DNA of 64,000 bases from Triglochin maritima (lineage: Eukaryota; Streptophyta; Magnoliopsida; Alismatales; Juncaginaceae): positions 21,976,542-22,040,541 of the forward strand of contig OY821791.1 in assembly GCA_963682175.1 (NCBI GenBank), in the 5' to 3' direction. Positions within the stretch are counted from its first letter, which is position 1, and each line of letters opens with the position of its first letter. The position numbers and the translations under genes are program-made. This document shows, one piece after another, positions 45,941-55,979 of the stretch. The notes beneath the pieces were generated by a model that was given only the letters and a program-made list of their open reading frames with translations, was not told the DNA's origin and did no database searches.

Positions 45941-47962
45941 TGTAGGATTTCGTGTTTAATTGTACATATATATTTTCGAAATTGTTATGCACAATAAGGA
46001 TCAATTTACAATTTTCTATGATTTATTTCATGCATGCATCAATTTGCTTCAATAACTTTATTAAAACAAATATGGGACTCCGAAATTTATACCTAGAAGT
46101 TCTCTAAAACTTCTTGATGATCCGGAGATGTTGAGGATGCTTGTTGCTGCGCCGGATGCCTCCGAGTATTCACCAAACTCTAAACAAGATCGGAGAGAGG
46201 GAAGCTAGTCTGTCAATCTCCGATAGGGTTTAGAATCTAATTACTAACCCCTCTTTAGTTCCCTTGAGAAGATGATCTCTGAAGAACTAAAACTAAACTT
46301 AAGAATTAAGGAAATTTCGTGGAGAATTATGGAGAGAGAATTTTGCACAAGAAAATAATGAATGAGATTAATGAGGTAATGAGATAAACTTGTATTTATA
46401 AGCTCTCTCCAAATTACCTATTCATGTGCAACCCCTTGCCCATGATTTCATGCAAAATTCAATCTAACCATCCATTATTTGCTAACAAATAATCTTAGCC
46501 ACAAATTAAATCAATTATGGACCAATTCCATGCATGATCTAATTAATTCTTAAATTAATTCTGCATAAAACCGTCTGGCCGGTCGACCGTTTGCGAGGTC
46601 CGGTCGACCGCGTAGACCGAGTTTCGGTCGACCGTTTGACATTCGGTCGACCGTTCTCAACAGTAGAATATTTCATCGCAATGTTCGGTCGACTGACTGA
46701 TAGATTCAGTCGACCGTTCCGAACAGACGAAAATTCCCTGTTATCGGTCGAGACGCTTCCGGTCGACCGTTTACTGTTGCTCGGTCGACGGGTTGTGCAC
46801 TGTTTTGCAGAATTGTCAAATTTTGGTTTAACCCCTACAAAATTTGACATTTCAGGATTAGTAGTAAATTCATAACTTATGTAACATATTATCCTATGTA
46901 ATGATTAATCATTACACCCCATAATATTTACATCACATATGAATTTAATTTAGATTCTAACTATGTTATTAATCACAACATAATTTTGATTTTGCTTGTT
47001 CACCCCATGTGTCATATTTTTCACATGAAACCCGACACATCCTATGAACTCAAAATCCCCATTTCTTGTTTCCCAGTTTTGTGGTGTGACCTATAAGAGG
47101 ATCTAAACTAAGTTGGCAGTGATATTAAGAGCTTAATATCACAAGCTATAAGCGGTATCTAGCTACACATTATAGCTCCCAATTAGTTAGATGTCTTAAT
47201 TCCACTCGAACCAAAACCCGATCCATTTAGTGATTGAGTGCACCACTTGTGTCCGTCCCTTGCCTCATGATATTAAGAATACACACAAAGTAGCATTGTG
47301 TCATCTTTGTCTTAGTATTCATTTCTTGATCTCTTTAAGCTAGTTATAAATATGTGACTTAACTCAAATCACATTGTGCACATTATAACTTTGCTTTATC
47401 AAGGGGCCCACTAATATCATCACTCAATTAAGAGGGGCAATGATAATCTTTTGACTAACTATCTTCTCCAACAAAAGTTGTACTTAACGAACCAATGCCT
47501 TTACACTACACTTATCGATAGCTCAAGACACTAGTCTAATCAAGCATTTCTTAAGTGATTGGATATAAGTCTCATATCAAAGGACCAAAGACACAGTAAA
47601 ATATTAATGATACAGAAACACATTTCTATAATATTTTACTTATTAGGTTTATTCAGTATACAAAAGTAATATTTTCCTCTTTTGCATACGCGTGTTATCA
47701 CTCACTTGTAGAGCTACAATGATCTATGACCAACACGACAATCTTAACTCGGTAATTAATGTCCCATGTTAATTATCATGATTGCGAATATCTTTTGTTT
47801 TATGTAAACCAATATCTTTTAGAGCTCTACGGTTAAGGACCAAGAGCCTCTTCCTTAACACTTCTAAAAGACGAATAACATAAACAAGGAACAAAATGAT
47901 TTCTCATTCAATTCACAATAATTGACATTTAAAAGTAAAACTTTTAGAACACATTCCCTTCA
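45941..47962 (-). repeat. Copia-1 5' LTR (right)
   Basis: The same 2,022-bp repeat; the minus strand ends CCTACA at 45941, one base from the primer site. It drives leftward transcription of the element. TATA-like TTATAAATAC lies near 46395 (minus). Confidence 0.95.
46578..46792. repeat. GGTCGACC palindrome array (Copia-1 right LTR)
   Basis: The twin of 38842-39056. Here two sites carry C-to-T or G-to-A type changes (GGTCGACTGACTG, AGTCGACCG), and one becomes GTCGACGG. Confidence 0.85.
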
Positions 47963-47967
47963 GGGGT
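47963..47967. repeat. Target site duplication GGGGT (right)
   Basis: GGGGT immediately after the LTR end CCCTTCA; it pairs with 38200-38204. Confidence 0.95.
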
Positions 47968-48048
47968 ATCGTCCCCCTGACGTCGTCGATGTCTATTCCT
48001 ATCACCATTTCCCACTAGGTGCGGTGGTGAAGAGAAACGTCTTGACAT

Positions 48049-48409
48049 ACCTAAATTATAAAGTGAATTAATTCATCATCAACTACATAATAAAATTTAT
48101 AAACAATAAATATATTCATGCATATATTGGGTTTGTCATTACAACTTCAAATATATTCATACATATATTGTGCATGTCCCTTAGGGTGTAAGACCTAGAT
48201 CTTGTGCTTATTTATATTGATCATACTTTGTTGTCACTTTTATTCATGTAAGACAAGTTTACTTTTGACCCACACAAGGTGTGAAGGGTGTCTCGCCGTT
48301 GGTGTCGAGCGACAGCCGGTGGGCTACAAGGGTAGTCTGTCCCTGCCGGATGTCGGGCTAGCCGGCGGTCCGTTCAAGGTGGGTTGGGTTTTGTGTGGAG
48401 TGTTGGAAG
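48049..48409. other. CACTA-F upstream remnant and unassigned DNA
   Basis: AT-rich sequence upstream of the CACTA-F gene start (48049 to about 48190) with no CACTA terminus, then GC-richer unassigned DNA. 'aaatatattcatacatatattg' style phrases repeat at 48105 and 48148. Confidence 0.35.
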
Positions 48410-48553
48410 GAGGGACAACACTTCAGGATGGAGGGACTAGATTTCTATAATGAGGGATGCGATTGCAGGACTGAGGGACACGACTGCTAGACTAAGGGAC
48501 ACACTGCAGATTGACGGATGCAATGCTGGTCTGCGGGACAAAACTTCTAGACA
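48410..48553. repeat. 21-bp tandem repeat, about seven units
   Basis: Units starting GAGGGAC/GCGGGAC lie at 48410, 48431, 48452, 48473, 48494, 48513 and 48533, each 19-21 bases, with a consensus near GAGGGACACGACTGCTAGACT. They are degenerate but in near-constant phase. No frame of interest is linked to them. Confidence 0.75.
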
Positions 48554-49043
48554 GACTTTTTGACAAACGAATAGAATTTCATGTTGGACCTGCCATCGGC
48601 GTGGGCGGTTGGATGAGCAAGACAACCGATGACTGGAGGACAATAGATGGTTCAGAAAATGGCAAGTGAAGTGGCAAAGGTGCTACACATGTGCCTGCCA
48701 AGTGAGCTTGCTTGATGAGGACGTGCCATGTGGCATGGTAGTCCAAGGGGTGAGAGAAGACTTGGGTGCTTTTTGATGGCCAATGGGAGCACATGCAAGT
48801 GTGGAAGTGGAAGGGCCTTTGACAAGCTATATGTCTCAGTTGTCTCTTCCTTCCTACTCACTTCTTTTACACTCCACCAGCCATTATTCTTCTCCCTTCC
48901 AGCAAGAGCAAGGTGATTCCGGCGAGGTAAGCATCTACAGTTAGCAAAAGGTACACAAGGAGGAGAGGCGGGCTGCAACAATCTTTTCGACGATCTTCAG
49001 GCATCATCACCCTCCTTCTCAGATATGCTTCTGGCCCAAAAGT
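48554..49043. other. Unassigned region before Copia-E LTR
   Basis: No protein-like frame. It adjoins a purine tract and an LTR start, so it may be the 3' internal end of a Copia element, but I cannot match it to any coding part. Confidence 0.35.
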
Positions 49044-49059
49044 GGATAATAAGTGGGGG
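49044..49059 (+). other. Polypurine tract beside Copia-E LTR
   Basis: GGATAATAAGTGGGGG directly before TGTTGGATGG. It is like plant Copia tracts (AAGTGGGGG then TGTTGG). Confidence 0.55.
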
Positions 49060-49411
49060 TGTTGGATGGAGGTTCATCCAGCACCAAAGGGGTTGTTTGG
49101 TCATGCATCTAGGGCATGCACGCTTGTTGCAAACTCAGCCTAGTCGGGTTGGTGTTGCGTGAGCCCTAGGTTGTTGTGGATGGATGGGACATCCTCCTCA
49201 TCATCACGACTTTAAGCACACTCTTTCTAGGTGTTTTGAGGAGAAAAACCAGGGAGGTTGTGGTTGGGTCATCGGGGAGCATGTCGGGTGCATTGCATGT
49301 ATGATTTTCTTGGGGTTGTGTGTTGCACCTTGGTTGTTGCTGGATTCGTGATTGCTTGTAGGTTGTGGATGTTATTTTCATGCTGTATTCCATGATTTAT
49401 TTCAAGATTAG

Positions 49412-49752
49412 TTTGTTGTTAAGATACCATATGTTTATGTATAATTTTGATGCTCAGATCATGTTATTATTTGGTGGATTATTGCTATTTAGATACACCA
49501 TGGACATGCACGTCTACCTATGGAGATCTTGATTCATTTTGCTGATTTATGTGCTGTTAGATGCATCACGTACATGTATAGTTATCTACTAAAATCTTGT
49601 TATTATCTCATGATTTAGTTGTTGTGAAGATGCTACATGTTGATGTATCATTGGTTGCTAGATACATGTGATTATTTCCTAACAAACTTGCTGTTAAGAT
49701 GTTTCATGTCTATGTATTATTTTAGCTACTAGATTTATGGGATTATTCATGA
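49412..49752 (+). repeat. 67-71-bp tandem repeat, five units, in Copia-E LTR
   Basis: Units begin at 49412, 49479, 49546, 49614 and 49682 (lengths 67, 67, 68, 68, 71). Each has a TTGNTGTTAAGAT-like head, an ATGT(A/T)TATGTAT core and a GATTATT-like tail. A sixth, partial unit may follow. Confidence 0.7.
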
Positions 49753-49999
49753 TTAGTTTGCTATTATGAAGTTATACTAGCACGCATGATATAGTTTCTG
49801 GAAACATGAAATTACACCACATTAAAAGGCTAAATGAACGTTTTAATTAAGCTATGTGCATGATGCTATGCTCCGAATTGTCGAAATCAGAAGTGTTTAT
49901 ATTGGATTAATCTAGGATTAATAAGATATTTGCCCAAAGCACTGACACATGGCGCGTCCCTATTGGACTAGACATTTAATGGTTTAGGGTGGAGCCATC

Positions 50000-50007
50000 T
50001 ATATAAG
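50000..50007 (+). promoter_or_regulatory. TATA box of Copia-E LTR
   Basis: TATATAAG in a GC-richer setting, about 280 bases before the LTR end. The region after it (CCCTAGCCTCCACC...) resembles a transcribed R/U5 segment. Confidence 0.55.
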
Positions 50008-50283
50008 GAGGGGAGCCTCCCATTGGATGAAACAACAAGTGTGCAAACCCTAGCCTCCACCGACCCTAGCCGCCACCTTGTCTCTCTCCCATTTCGTCCC
50101 TCCACCTCCACCAAGCTCATTCTGTGGACTCTTGGGTTGTGGACTCGCGCTCCTTCTCCAAGAGAGTAGGAGACCGACCGGTGAAAAGGATTCCGTAAGG
50201 TGACCTCCGATCTTCCTTCCGCTGCCACAGGTTCTCTCCAAGAAAGGTACTCCTGAACCTGTAGAATCGTTGTTTACTAACAT

Positions 50284-50296
50284 TGGTACCAGAGCC
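50284..50296 (+). other. Primer binding site of Copia-E
   Basis: TGGTACCAGAGCC, one base after the LTR end. It is close to TGGTATCAGAGCC for Met-tRNA. Confidence 0.75.
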
Positions 50297-52537
50297 ATCT
50301 CGGTTACCTTCGAATCCTCACCATGCTTGACGAATTTTTGTTTTATGATAATCTGATTTGAGATAAAAATTCGTTGGTTATGTTTTTTGGAGAAAGAAAG
50401 ATGACAGAAAAATCAGCATTGCTTATTTACGTGATGCGCATGTTATATATGTTGATTGTTCATGTCTTTTCTTTCAAATTCGTTTTTGATATTCTGGCAA
50501 TGAAATCGCAGAATTTTTTTTTCTTTAAATGAAATAATATGATCGTTCATTTAGAGGTATGTTTTGTTGCGCATGATTTGGTTCATTAGAGCATGCATCT
50601 AGGGTTAGATTTTGCTCCTCCATTCTTGCGCATGTATGCATGGTTTAAGATGAGTTTTTTCCTGATTTTATTTCAAGCCAATATGATATGTTGCTCTCCT
50701 ATCATTGCACATACATAGATGTGACCAGAATTCTGTTTTTTCTATGTTGTTACCTCTATTCTTTGTGCATGTGTTAGATAAAATCAGAAGTTATTTTTCC
50801 ATGTTGATTCTTCTAAATCATGCACATGTATACATGAAATCAGATGTCTATTTTTCCTGATTTTTCCGAATTAGGGTTAGATATTATTTATTCTAATCTT
50901 TGAGCATGTATACATGAAATCTGTGTTAACCCTATCATGATGATCTTCTGTTTTTGCGCATGTTTTATATGATAATCAGTAGTTTAATTCTCTGATAATT
51001 TTTCATGCTTGAATTAGATGATAATGTTTGTATGTCATTTGTATATCATCATGCATGTCGGATTGCATGGATGGATCAAATGTTGTTATCTCTGATTCGT
51101 GTATATGCATGACTAGATCTCATGTTTGCTGGAATTTCGTGTACATGGTTGTTTATTTAGCATTTTTGAATATAAGCATGCATCTAGAGTAGATGTTTAT
51201 TGCCATATGCATATGCATGATAATTGTGTTGCCTTGTTGCTCCAAAGAATTTGGGATATGGCTGTTTTTGGAGCATTAACATGCATGTGATTGATTAGTT
51301 TCCTTACTGAAAAATGCGCATATATGCTTGCTGTTCTCTTGAAAATTTCGAATTTTTCCTTTCCAATACAAGTAGCATAATTATTGTTGAGTGCATGCTT
51401 ATATTGATTAAGGAAAGATTGGCAAATTCTGAAATTTTTTAGAGCATATTGTGGGCTGGGTTTTTGTTGCTTTAAAAGTATTTTTTGAATGCTTTCCTTT
51501 GATGCACATATATGTGTTGATCTCATTTAAGGAATTTCGGATTTTTTGGAATGATATCATGCATTTCATTTGAAATATTTCCTTTATGATTAAATCCACA
51601 TACATGTGTTGATCTCATTGAGGATTTTTCTGGATTTTTCTTTCCTAATGCGAGTAGGATAATTTTTACGCTCTCATGAATATGTTGATTGGGGAAAGAA
51701 AAGAAAATTTCTGTTTTGAGATACTATTATGGAGATTGATTGGTACTTCCATATACGTTTTTCTTATGCTCTATATATGCGTTGTTTCCTTATATATTAC
51801 TTCCTTCTTATTTGGAAGTGGTGTACACTTTATTCATGCGTGTGATTGTGCTAACGTATGGAAAGATTGCACTTGTATGGTATGAATGGTGTGAATGGAT
51901 GCTGATTTATTTTTGCTGCCTTATTGATAGTTGAGCGTAATTTCATTCATTCATTTCCATTTGCAATAGATATCGCAATGGGCTGTAATATTTATGGACT
52001 GTAATAATTATGGACTGTGGACTGTTTATTGCCCTGGGAGACGAGGGGCTCCTTTATTTTTATTATTGCGATATTATTGCTATAAGGCTTATGCAGGTTC
52101 CCATCTACAGTGCTAAATCCCTATGGGAGATCCTTAGCTCGATATGGAAGTAATGTAGCAATTAATTTCTGTGTGATCATGATTGGAATGTTCTGAACAA
52201 AACGTTTTTTTGGAACTTGCATGGCTCGTGGGAGTTGCAAGGTAGAAGTGTTTTGTATAAACCACCTTGCAACCGGCAGATAATTATTTATTTGCTGCTG
52301 ATTTGCCATGATTTATACGTTTTTTTAGGGTTATTAAATCATGATGGAGCGCAATATATGAATTGCTAAAATAGCTTTATTAACTATTGCATGAGGATTT
52401 GATCGAACGCTTTATGTTTTCCTTTGGTCTGAATGCTATAGTTATTAAGTTAGTTTATTTTTTTATGACTATTGCGGCTCGTTGTATTTTATGCTAGAAC
52501 TCATGTATCGCTATGTGGTTTTTTGTCCGAGATTGTT
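50297..52537 (+). mobile_element. Copia-E long 5' leader
   Basis: A 2.2-kb AT-rich leader between primer site and gag, without an acceptable frame. Between about 50560 and 51120 a phrase of the type TGCGCATGT(A)TACATGAAATC recurs roughly every 70-90 bases (near 50620, 50705, 50765, 50820, 50905, 50955, 51100), suggesting an eroded tandem array. Confidence 0.6.
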
Positions 52538-53614
52538 ATGGCTGCTTCCAAAAGCATTGTCGCTGATCTGACTCGAGGAGATAAACTCAATGAAAGAAAT
52601 TACGATCTGTGGCATCGTAAAATTGAGTATCTCTTAGAGGATCAGGACATGTTAGAAAATATAACCCAAACTATGTCTCCCCCCGAGGAGGGGAACACTG
52701 CGCAGCATCGCAGAAATATGGATGTCCATAATGCACGGAAAAAGAAAGACCGTATTGCTCGCATTACAATTCTGAGTTCCATGCGAGATGATCTGTTACT
52801 ACGGTTCGAAAAATTGCGAACTGCAAAGGCCTTGTGGGAAGCTGTGAAGTTTCAGTACGGAGTGACCTCCGTCACAAGGGCCCGCCAGCTTGGGCATATG
52901 TTTGATGGGTATAAAATGCGCCATAGTCACACGATGAAGCAGCAAATTATCGCAATGTCAAACATGATAAGAGAGCTGAGTGCTGCCGGTCATGCTAAGA
53001 CCGATGAGGAGCAAGTGTCTGCTCTCATCAGATCATTGCCTTCGAAGCGTTGGGAGCATATGAAGGTCCATCTGACTCATGCTGATGACATCAAGACATT
53101 TGACCAGGCCACAAAACACCTAGAGCTGGAGGAGGACCGCATGCTTGCGGAAACCCCTCTAACTGAAGTGTTTGCTGTTGAAGCTCGCGATCCTCGGAGG
53201 AGTGCAAGTTTTAAGCGCAAAAGAGATAGAGCTCAGGGTTTTAAAGGCAAGAAGGGTGCAAATAAAAACAAAACAGAAAACAAAGCTGGAAAGAAACGAC
53301 CTCGAGGATCCAGAGGTGGGAAAGATAAGTCTAATGTGACTTGTTTTAACTGCCAAAAGACTGGGCATTTTGCTCGTGAGTGCACTGAGCAAAAGGTAAA
53401 TTTGGGAGAATTGAAACCAACTAAGATCACCCTCCAATTGGCGGATAGATCCATTCGTATTCCAAAGGGGATTATCGAGGACGTGCTTATCAAAGATGGA
53501 TATTTTATATTTCCAGTTGATATTTTTGTCCTCGATACCAATCCTGTTGCGAACACCCACTCTAAAATACCTTTGATTTTGGGTAGACCATTTCTGGCAA
53601 CTTCCAACACCTAA
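52538..53614 (+). CDS. Chimeric ORF: Copia gag joined to Gypsy protease end
   Basis: The likely start is the ATG at 52538 (MAASKSIVADLTRGDKLNER); the frame is open 22 codons further upstream without ATG. Residues 1 to about 285 are a Copia UBN2-type gag: NYDLWHRKIEYLLEDQDMLE, LRTAKALWEAVKFQYGV, QIIAMSNMIRELSAAGHAKT and LIRSLPSKRWEHMKVHL, then a Lys/Arg-rich stretch and the intact knuckle CFNCQKTGHFARECTE. At about 53400 the sequence becomes Gypsy: NLGELKPTKITLQLADRSIR, PKGIIEDVLIKDGYFIFPVD and IPLILGRPFLATSN, the C-terminal half of a Tat/Athila-type protease. It stops at 53614. The join keeps the frame. The Copia protease, integrase and RT are absent. Whether the fusion is expressed is unknown. 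Confidence 0.75.
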   Translation: MAASKSIVADLTRGDKLNERNYDLWHRKIEYLLEDQDMLENITQTMSPPEEGNTAQHRRNMDVHNARKKKDRIARITILSSMRDDLLLRFEKLRTAKALWEAVKFQYGVTSVTRARQLGHMFDGYKMRHSHTMKQQIIAMSNMIRELSAAGHAKTDEEQVSALIRSLPSKRWEHMKVHLTHADDIKTFDQATKHLELEEDRMLAETPLTEVFAVEARDPRRSASFKRKRDRAQGFKGKKGANKNKTENKAGKKRPRGSRGGKDKSNVTCFNCQKTGHFARECTEQKVNLGELKPTKITLQLADRSIRIPKGIIEDVLIKDGYFIFPVDIFVLDTNPVANTHSKIPLILGRPFLATSNT

Positions 53615-54385
53615 ATTAATTGTAGAAATGGTCTCATGAAGCTCTCATTTGGTAACATGAGTGCCGAGTTTCATGTGTTCAACTCTGGTAGGCAACAGGA
53701 GCCTATGGATCAACCTTTAAATCTAAATCTCATCCGCCAATTGGAGAAAGCACCACAAAATCAATGAACACCCCTAACCCCAATGCAACCCATTGAGAAT
53801 GTTTGTGGGGCCAGCGAAAACTCATTGCCTGTCTTTGCAATGCAACAGAGTGAGCTGTCATCAAACATAAATGTCCAAAAGGAGTGTTCGTTGCATGATT
53901 CAGTTGAGAGTACTAGTGAGAGTGAGACACCTCATCATATGCCTATAGTAGAAGGTGTCTCTACCTTATGTCCCATGGCCATTGAGCCATTTGAGCTTCA
54001 TATCGACTCCAACAAGGACCCACCTATGACTGAGCTTATGCTTGATGATCTAAATGAAAGTGGGAGGTCCTTGTTGGATGACTTGGGGAGAAGCCCCATT
54101 CTTAGTGATGCAGGTTTGCTGCATCCGTCGAATGAGCTTGAGGAACTCATTCCGATGCACCCACCTATTGGTAGGAGGGTTTTGTTCGATGAGCAACTAA
54201 ACCCTAGTAAGGCAACACAACTTCACTCATTCATGTTGCCTACGCCCAACCAATATCATGAGGGGTTCGCGCCTTTCAGCTTTGACCTTTCACCCCTCAT
54301 GACACCTCAGAGTACCGGTGAAGTTTGCCCATCTCGGCAAGTCTCTGGTCCTCATGACTTGATGTTCTCATTTGATGTTCCTTGA
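53403..54385 (+). pseudogene. Gypsy-C protease end and polyprotein tail
   Basis: After the stop at 53614 the Gypsy reading continues: NCRNGLMKLSFGNMSAEFHV, FNSGRQQEPMDQPLNLNLIR, a second stop at about 53767, then a 200-codon open stretch (53783-54385) with SENSLPVFAMQQSEL, STLCPMAIEPFELHIDSNKD, MTELMLDDLNESGRSLLDDL, IPMHPPIGRRVLFDEQLN, FAPFSFDLSPLMTPQ and a C-terminus FSFDVP. Copy B (21691-22440) encodes the same blocks. The function of this spacer is not known. No RT follows; a 50-base A-rich purine tract starts at 54425. Confidence 0.65.
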
Positions 54386-55979
54386 TCAAATGATTATGAG
54401 AATATCGTTGTTGCTGTATATATCATGTAAAAATAAAAAAAATAAAAAAGAAAAAAGAAAAAAGAAAAAAAGAAGTGTGTAACAAAAGACTCCATGAGCG
54501 AGCATTGATTGTTGTGGGCCCCAACCCTTGGGTACTTGGGCCACATTTCTTCACGTATTTGTCTCCCTTCTTCAGTATCTCACAGGTTTTGAGGGAATTC
54601 GGGTTTGTATCCATCAACATGATCATGAACTTCCCTTTGTACTTCACGTTGGTGAGATCTATTCTTTTTCATGCATAAATCCATGTAGTATCTTGTTCAC
54701 ATTCATTGAGGACAATGTATGAAGTAGGTGTGGGGGGTGCTTTACGTGTGTACAGAGTCGAGTCTTTTCTTTTGATTTTTGTTTTCTTTTGTGTGCATTG
54801 TTAGGGTCATGTTAGTGTGTCGCATTTAACATTGATATACCTTCTTGCCATGATCCTTGGGTGACTTGTCTCTTTTGCTTGCCTAGTGCTTTAAAATTTT
54901 CACATCTCTTTCAAAATCGTCATGTGTTTGCGAAAGAAAATGTTTTTGTAGGTTTTGCGTGTGTTTAGCATGTGCAAAACCGTTGAGAGGCAAAGTAAAA
55001 AGAAAGCTCCCAAAATTGTCTTGAACTTGATGCATTAGGATATCTAGTTTACTGGCTTTAGGTCTTATCGAGTCGTTAGGATGCACCCCGGTTTCCTTCG
55101 GGGGGCGTGTAATCATAGGGTTTCAACACTCAAACATTTAATGAAGTCCAATCCTGAACCTAGTCGGTCAAATAATTCGTGTCTGTTAGTATAAGGAAGT
55201 TTGTCGTAGTCAAGTGCCCTTAATCTCTTTTTGTGAAACTTAAGTGTAGGGGTTTTGGTTCCCATGTAGATAAATGAATAAGTGGTGTTCTCTCTTCTTG
55301 CACGACTCCTATCACTCGGGAAAGTAGGTCTGAGGGGACTTTGTGCCTGGTGCTTTCGAGTCATCTGACTTGGGATGCACCGACCGAACTCCCGTTACAC
55401 GGGTGGTAGGGATCACCATATGTGGAGATTTGGGGGAAGGTGTACGTGATAGTGTAAGTCCTCATAGGCAATGATGCACGAAACCTGACCCTGGGAGAAT
55501 CAAACACCAACCAATAAAATGCTCCAAAGAAAAAGAAAAAAAAAGAAAAAAAGTGTCAAATAAGAACCAAAATGGACTTTACACATTGTATCACATTCAG
55601 AAGTTAAGGTTGCCCATGTCTTTCACATAAGTCGTTAACTAACTCTCACGAAGAACTCATTAGGCTAGGTGTGTGAACCGATTACATATATAAAGTCGAC
55701 CCGTAGTATTACCGCGTCACATGATCGACAATATGAGTCCAACAAGTCGTGTAGCTAGATTGATTAATGCATCTTGTTCGGATTTTGTGGGTGTATTCGC
55801 AGAAAACCCCGAGGTGACAACACTCCTCCTCCTTGGCGACAAGGAGGTTTCACGGCTTGTTGCACGTGCTAAGTGCAACCGTGATTCCTACGAAAGTGAG
55901 TTAGATTTCTTGTTTTTTTTGGTATGCTTTTTCCTTTCTTTGTTTTGCTCGGGACTAGCAAAAATTAGGTGTGGGGGTA
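54386..55979 (+). mobile_element. Gypsy-C conserved 3' non-coding region
   Basis: It aligns in sense with the minus strands of 4656-6120 and 16386-16771/20497-21690. The strongest block is about 55300-55500 (ACTTGGGATGCACCGACCGA and neighbours). It ends at GGGACTAGCAAAAATTAGGT and a GTGGGGG purine tract. No coding frame longer than chance is shared between the copies. Confidence 0.7.

Larger units (their letters stand above)
38205..47962 (-). mobile_element. Copia-1, complete 9,758-bp LTR retrotransposon (minus)
   Basis: All structural parts are visible: two LTRs of exactly 2,022 bp, a 5-bp target duplication GGGGT, an initiator-Met-tRNA primer site at 45928-45939, a polypurine tract at 40227-40240, and gag-PR-IN-RT-RH in Copia order. 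By eye the LTRs differ at about 35 positions with no length change, so insertion is recent relative to the other elements. The coding region nevertheless has stops and frameshifts. The element sits in exon 1 of the CACTA-F gene. Confidence 0.95.
37375..48048 (-). pseudogene. Three-exon CACTA-F accessory gene (TNPA/Ptta-like?), split by Copia-1
   Basis: Exon 1 starts with the ATG complementary to 48046-48048 (MSRRFSSPPHLVGNGD). It runs to 47963, is interrupted by the 9.8-kb Copia, and resumes at 38199-37986 (STQLLYVWGSTIKNEIEFTL, LGDKTLPEAATII). Intron 1 is 37985-37901 (GTAAG...TTTTAG). Exon 2 is 37900-37557 (EQLESLRGSGRTSSQG, then a coiled-coil-like KMQNKLENMQNHLERY). Intron 2 is 37556-37454 (GTATTG...GTGCAG). 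Exon 3 is 37453-37375 with a TAG stop. Removing the insertion and one GGGGT copy gives 300 bases for exon 1, and phases fit across both introns. One TAG lies in frame just past the insertion site. About 240 residues. The product is probably the DNA-binding helper that some CACTA elements carry beside TNP2; this is inference. Confidence 0.5.
49060..50282 (+). repeat. Copia-E LTR, 1,223 bp
   Basis: It starts TGTTGGATGG and ends TTTACTAACA; TGTTGG and CTAACA form the short inverted ends. The right edge is fixed by the primer site. It contains a TATA box (CTATATAAGGAGG near 49999) and a 5-unit tandem repeat at 49412-49752. It has a purine tract on its left and a primer site on its right, so it is placed like LTRs at 2766 and 55980 with internal-type signals on both sides. 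Confidence 0.65.
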
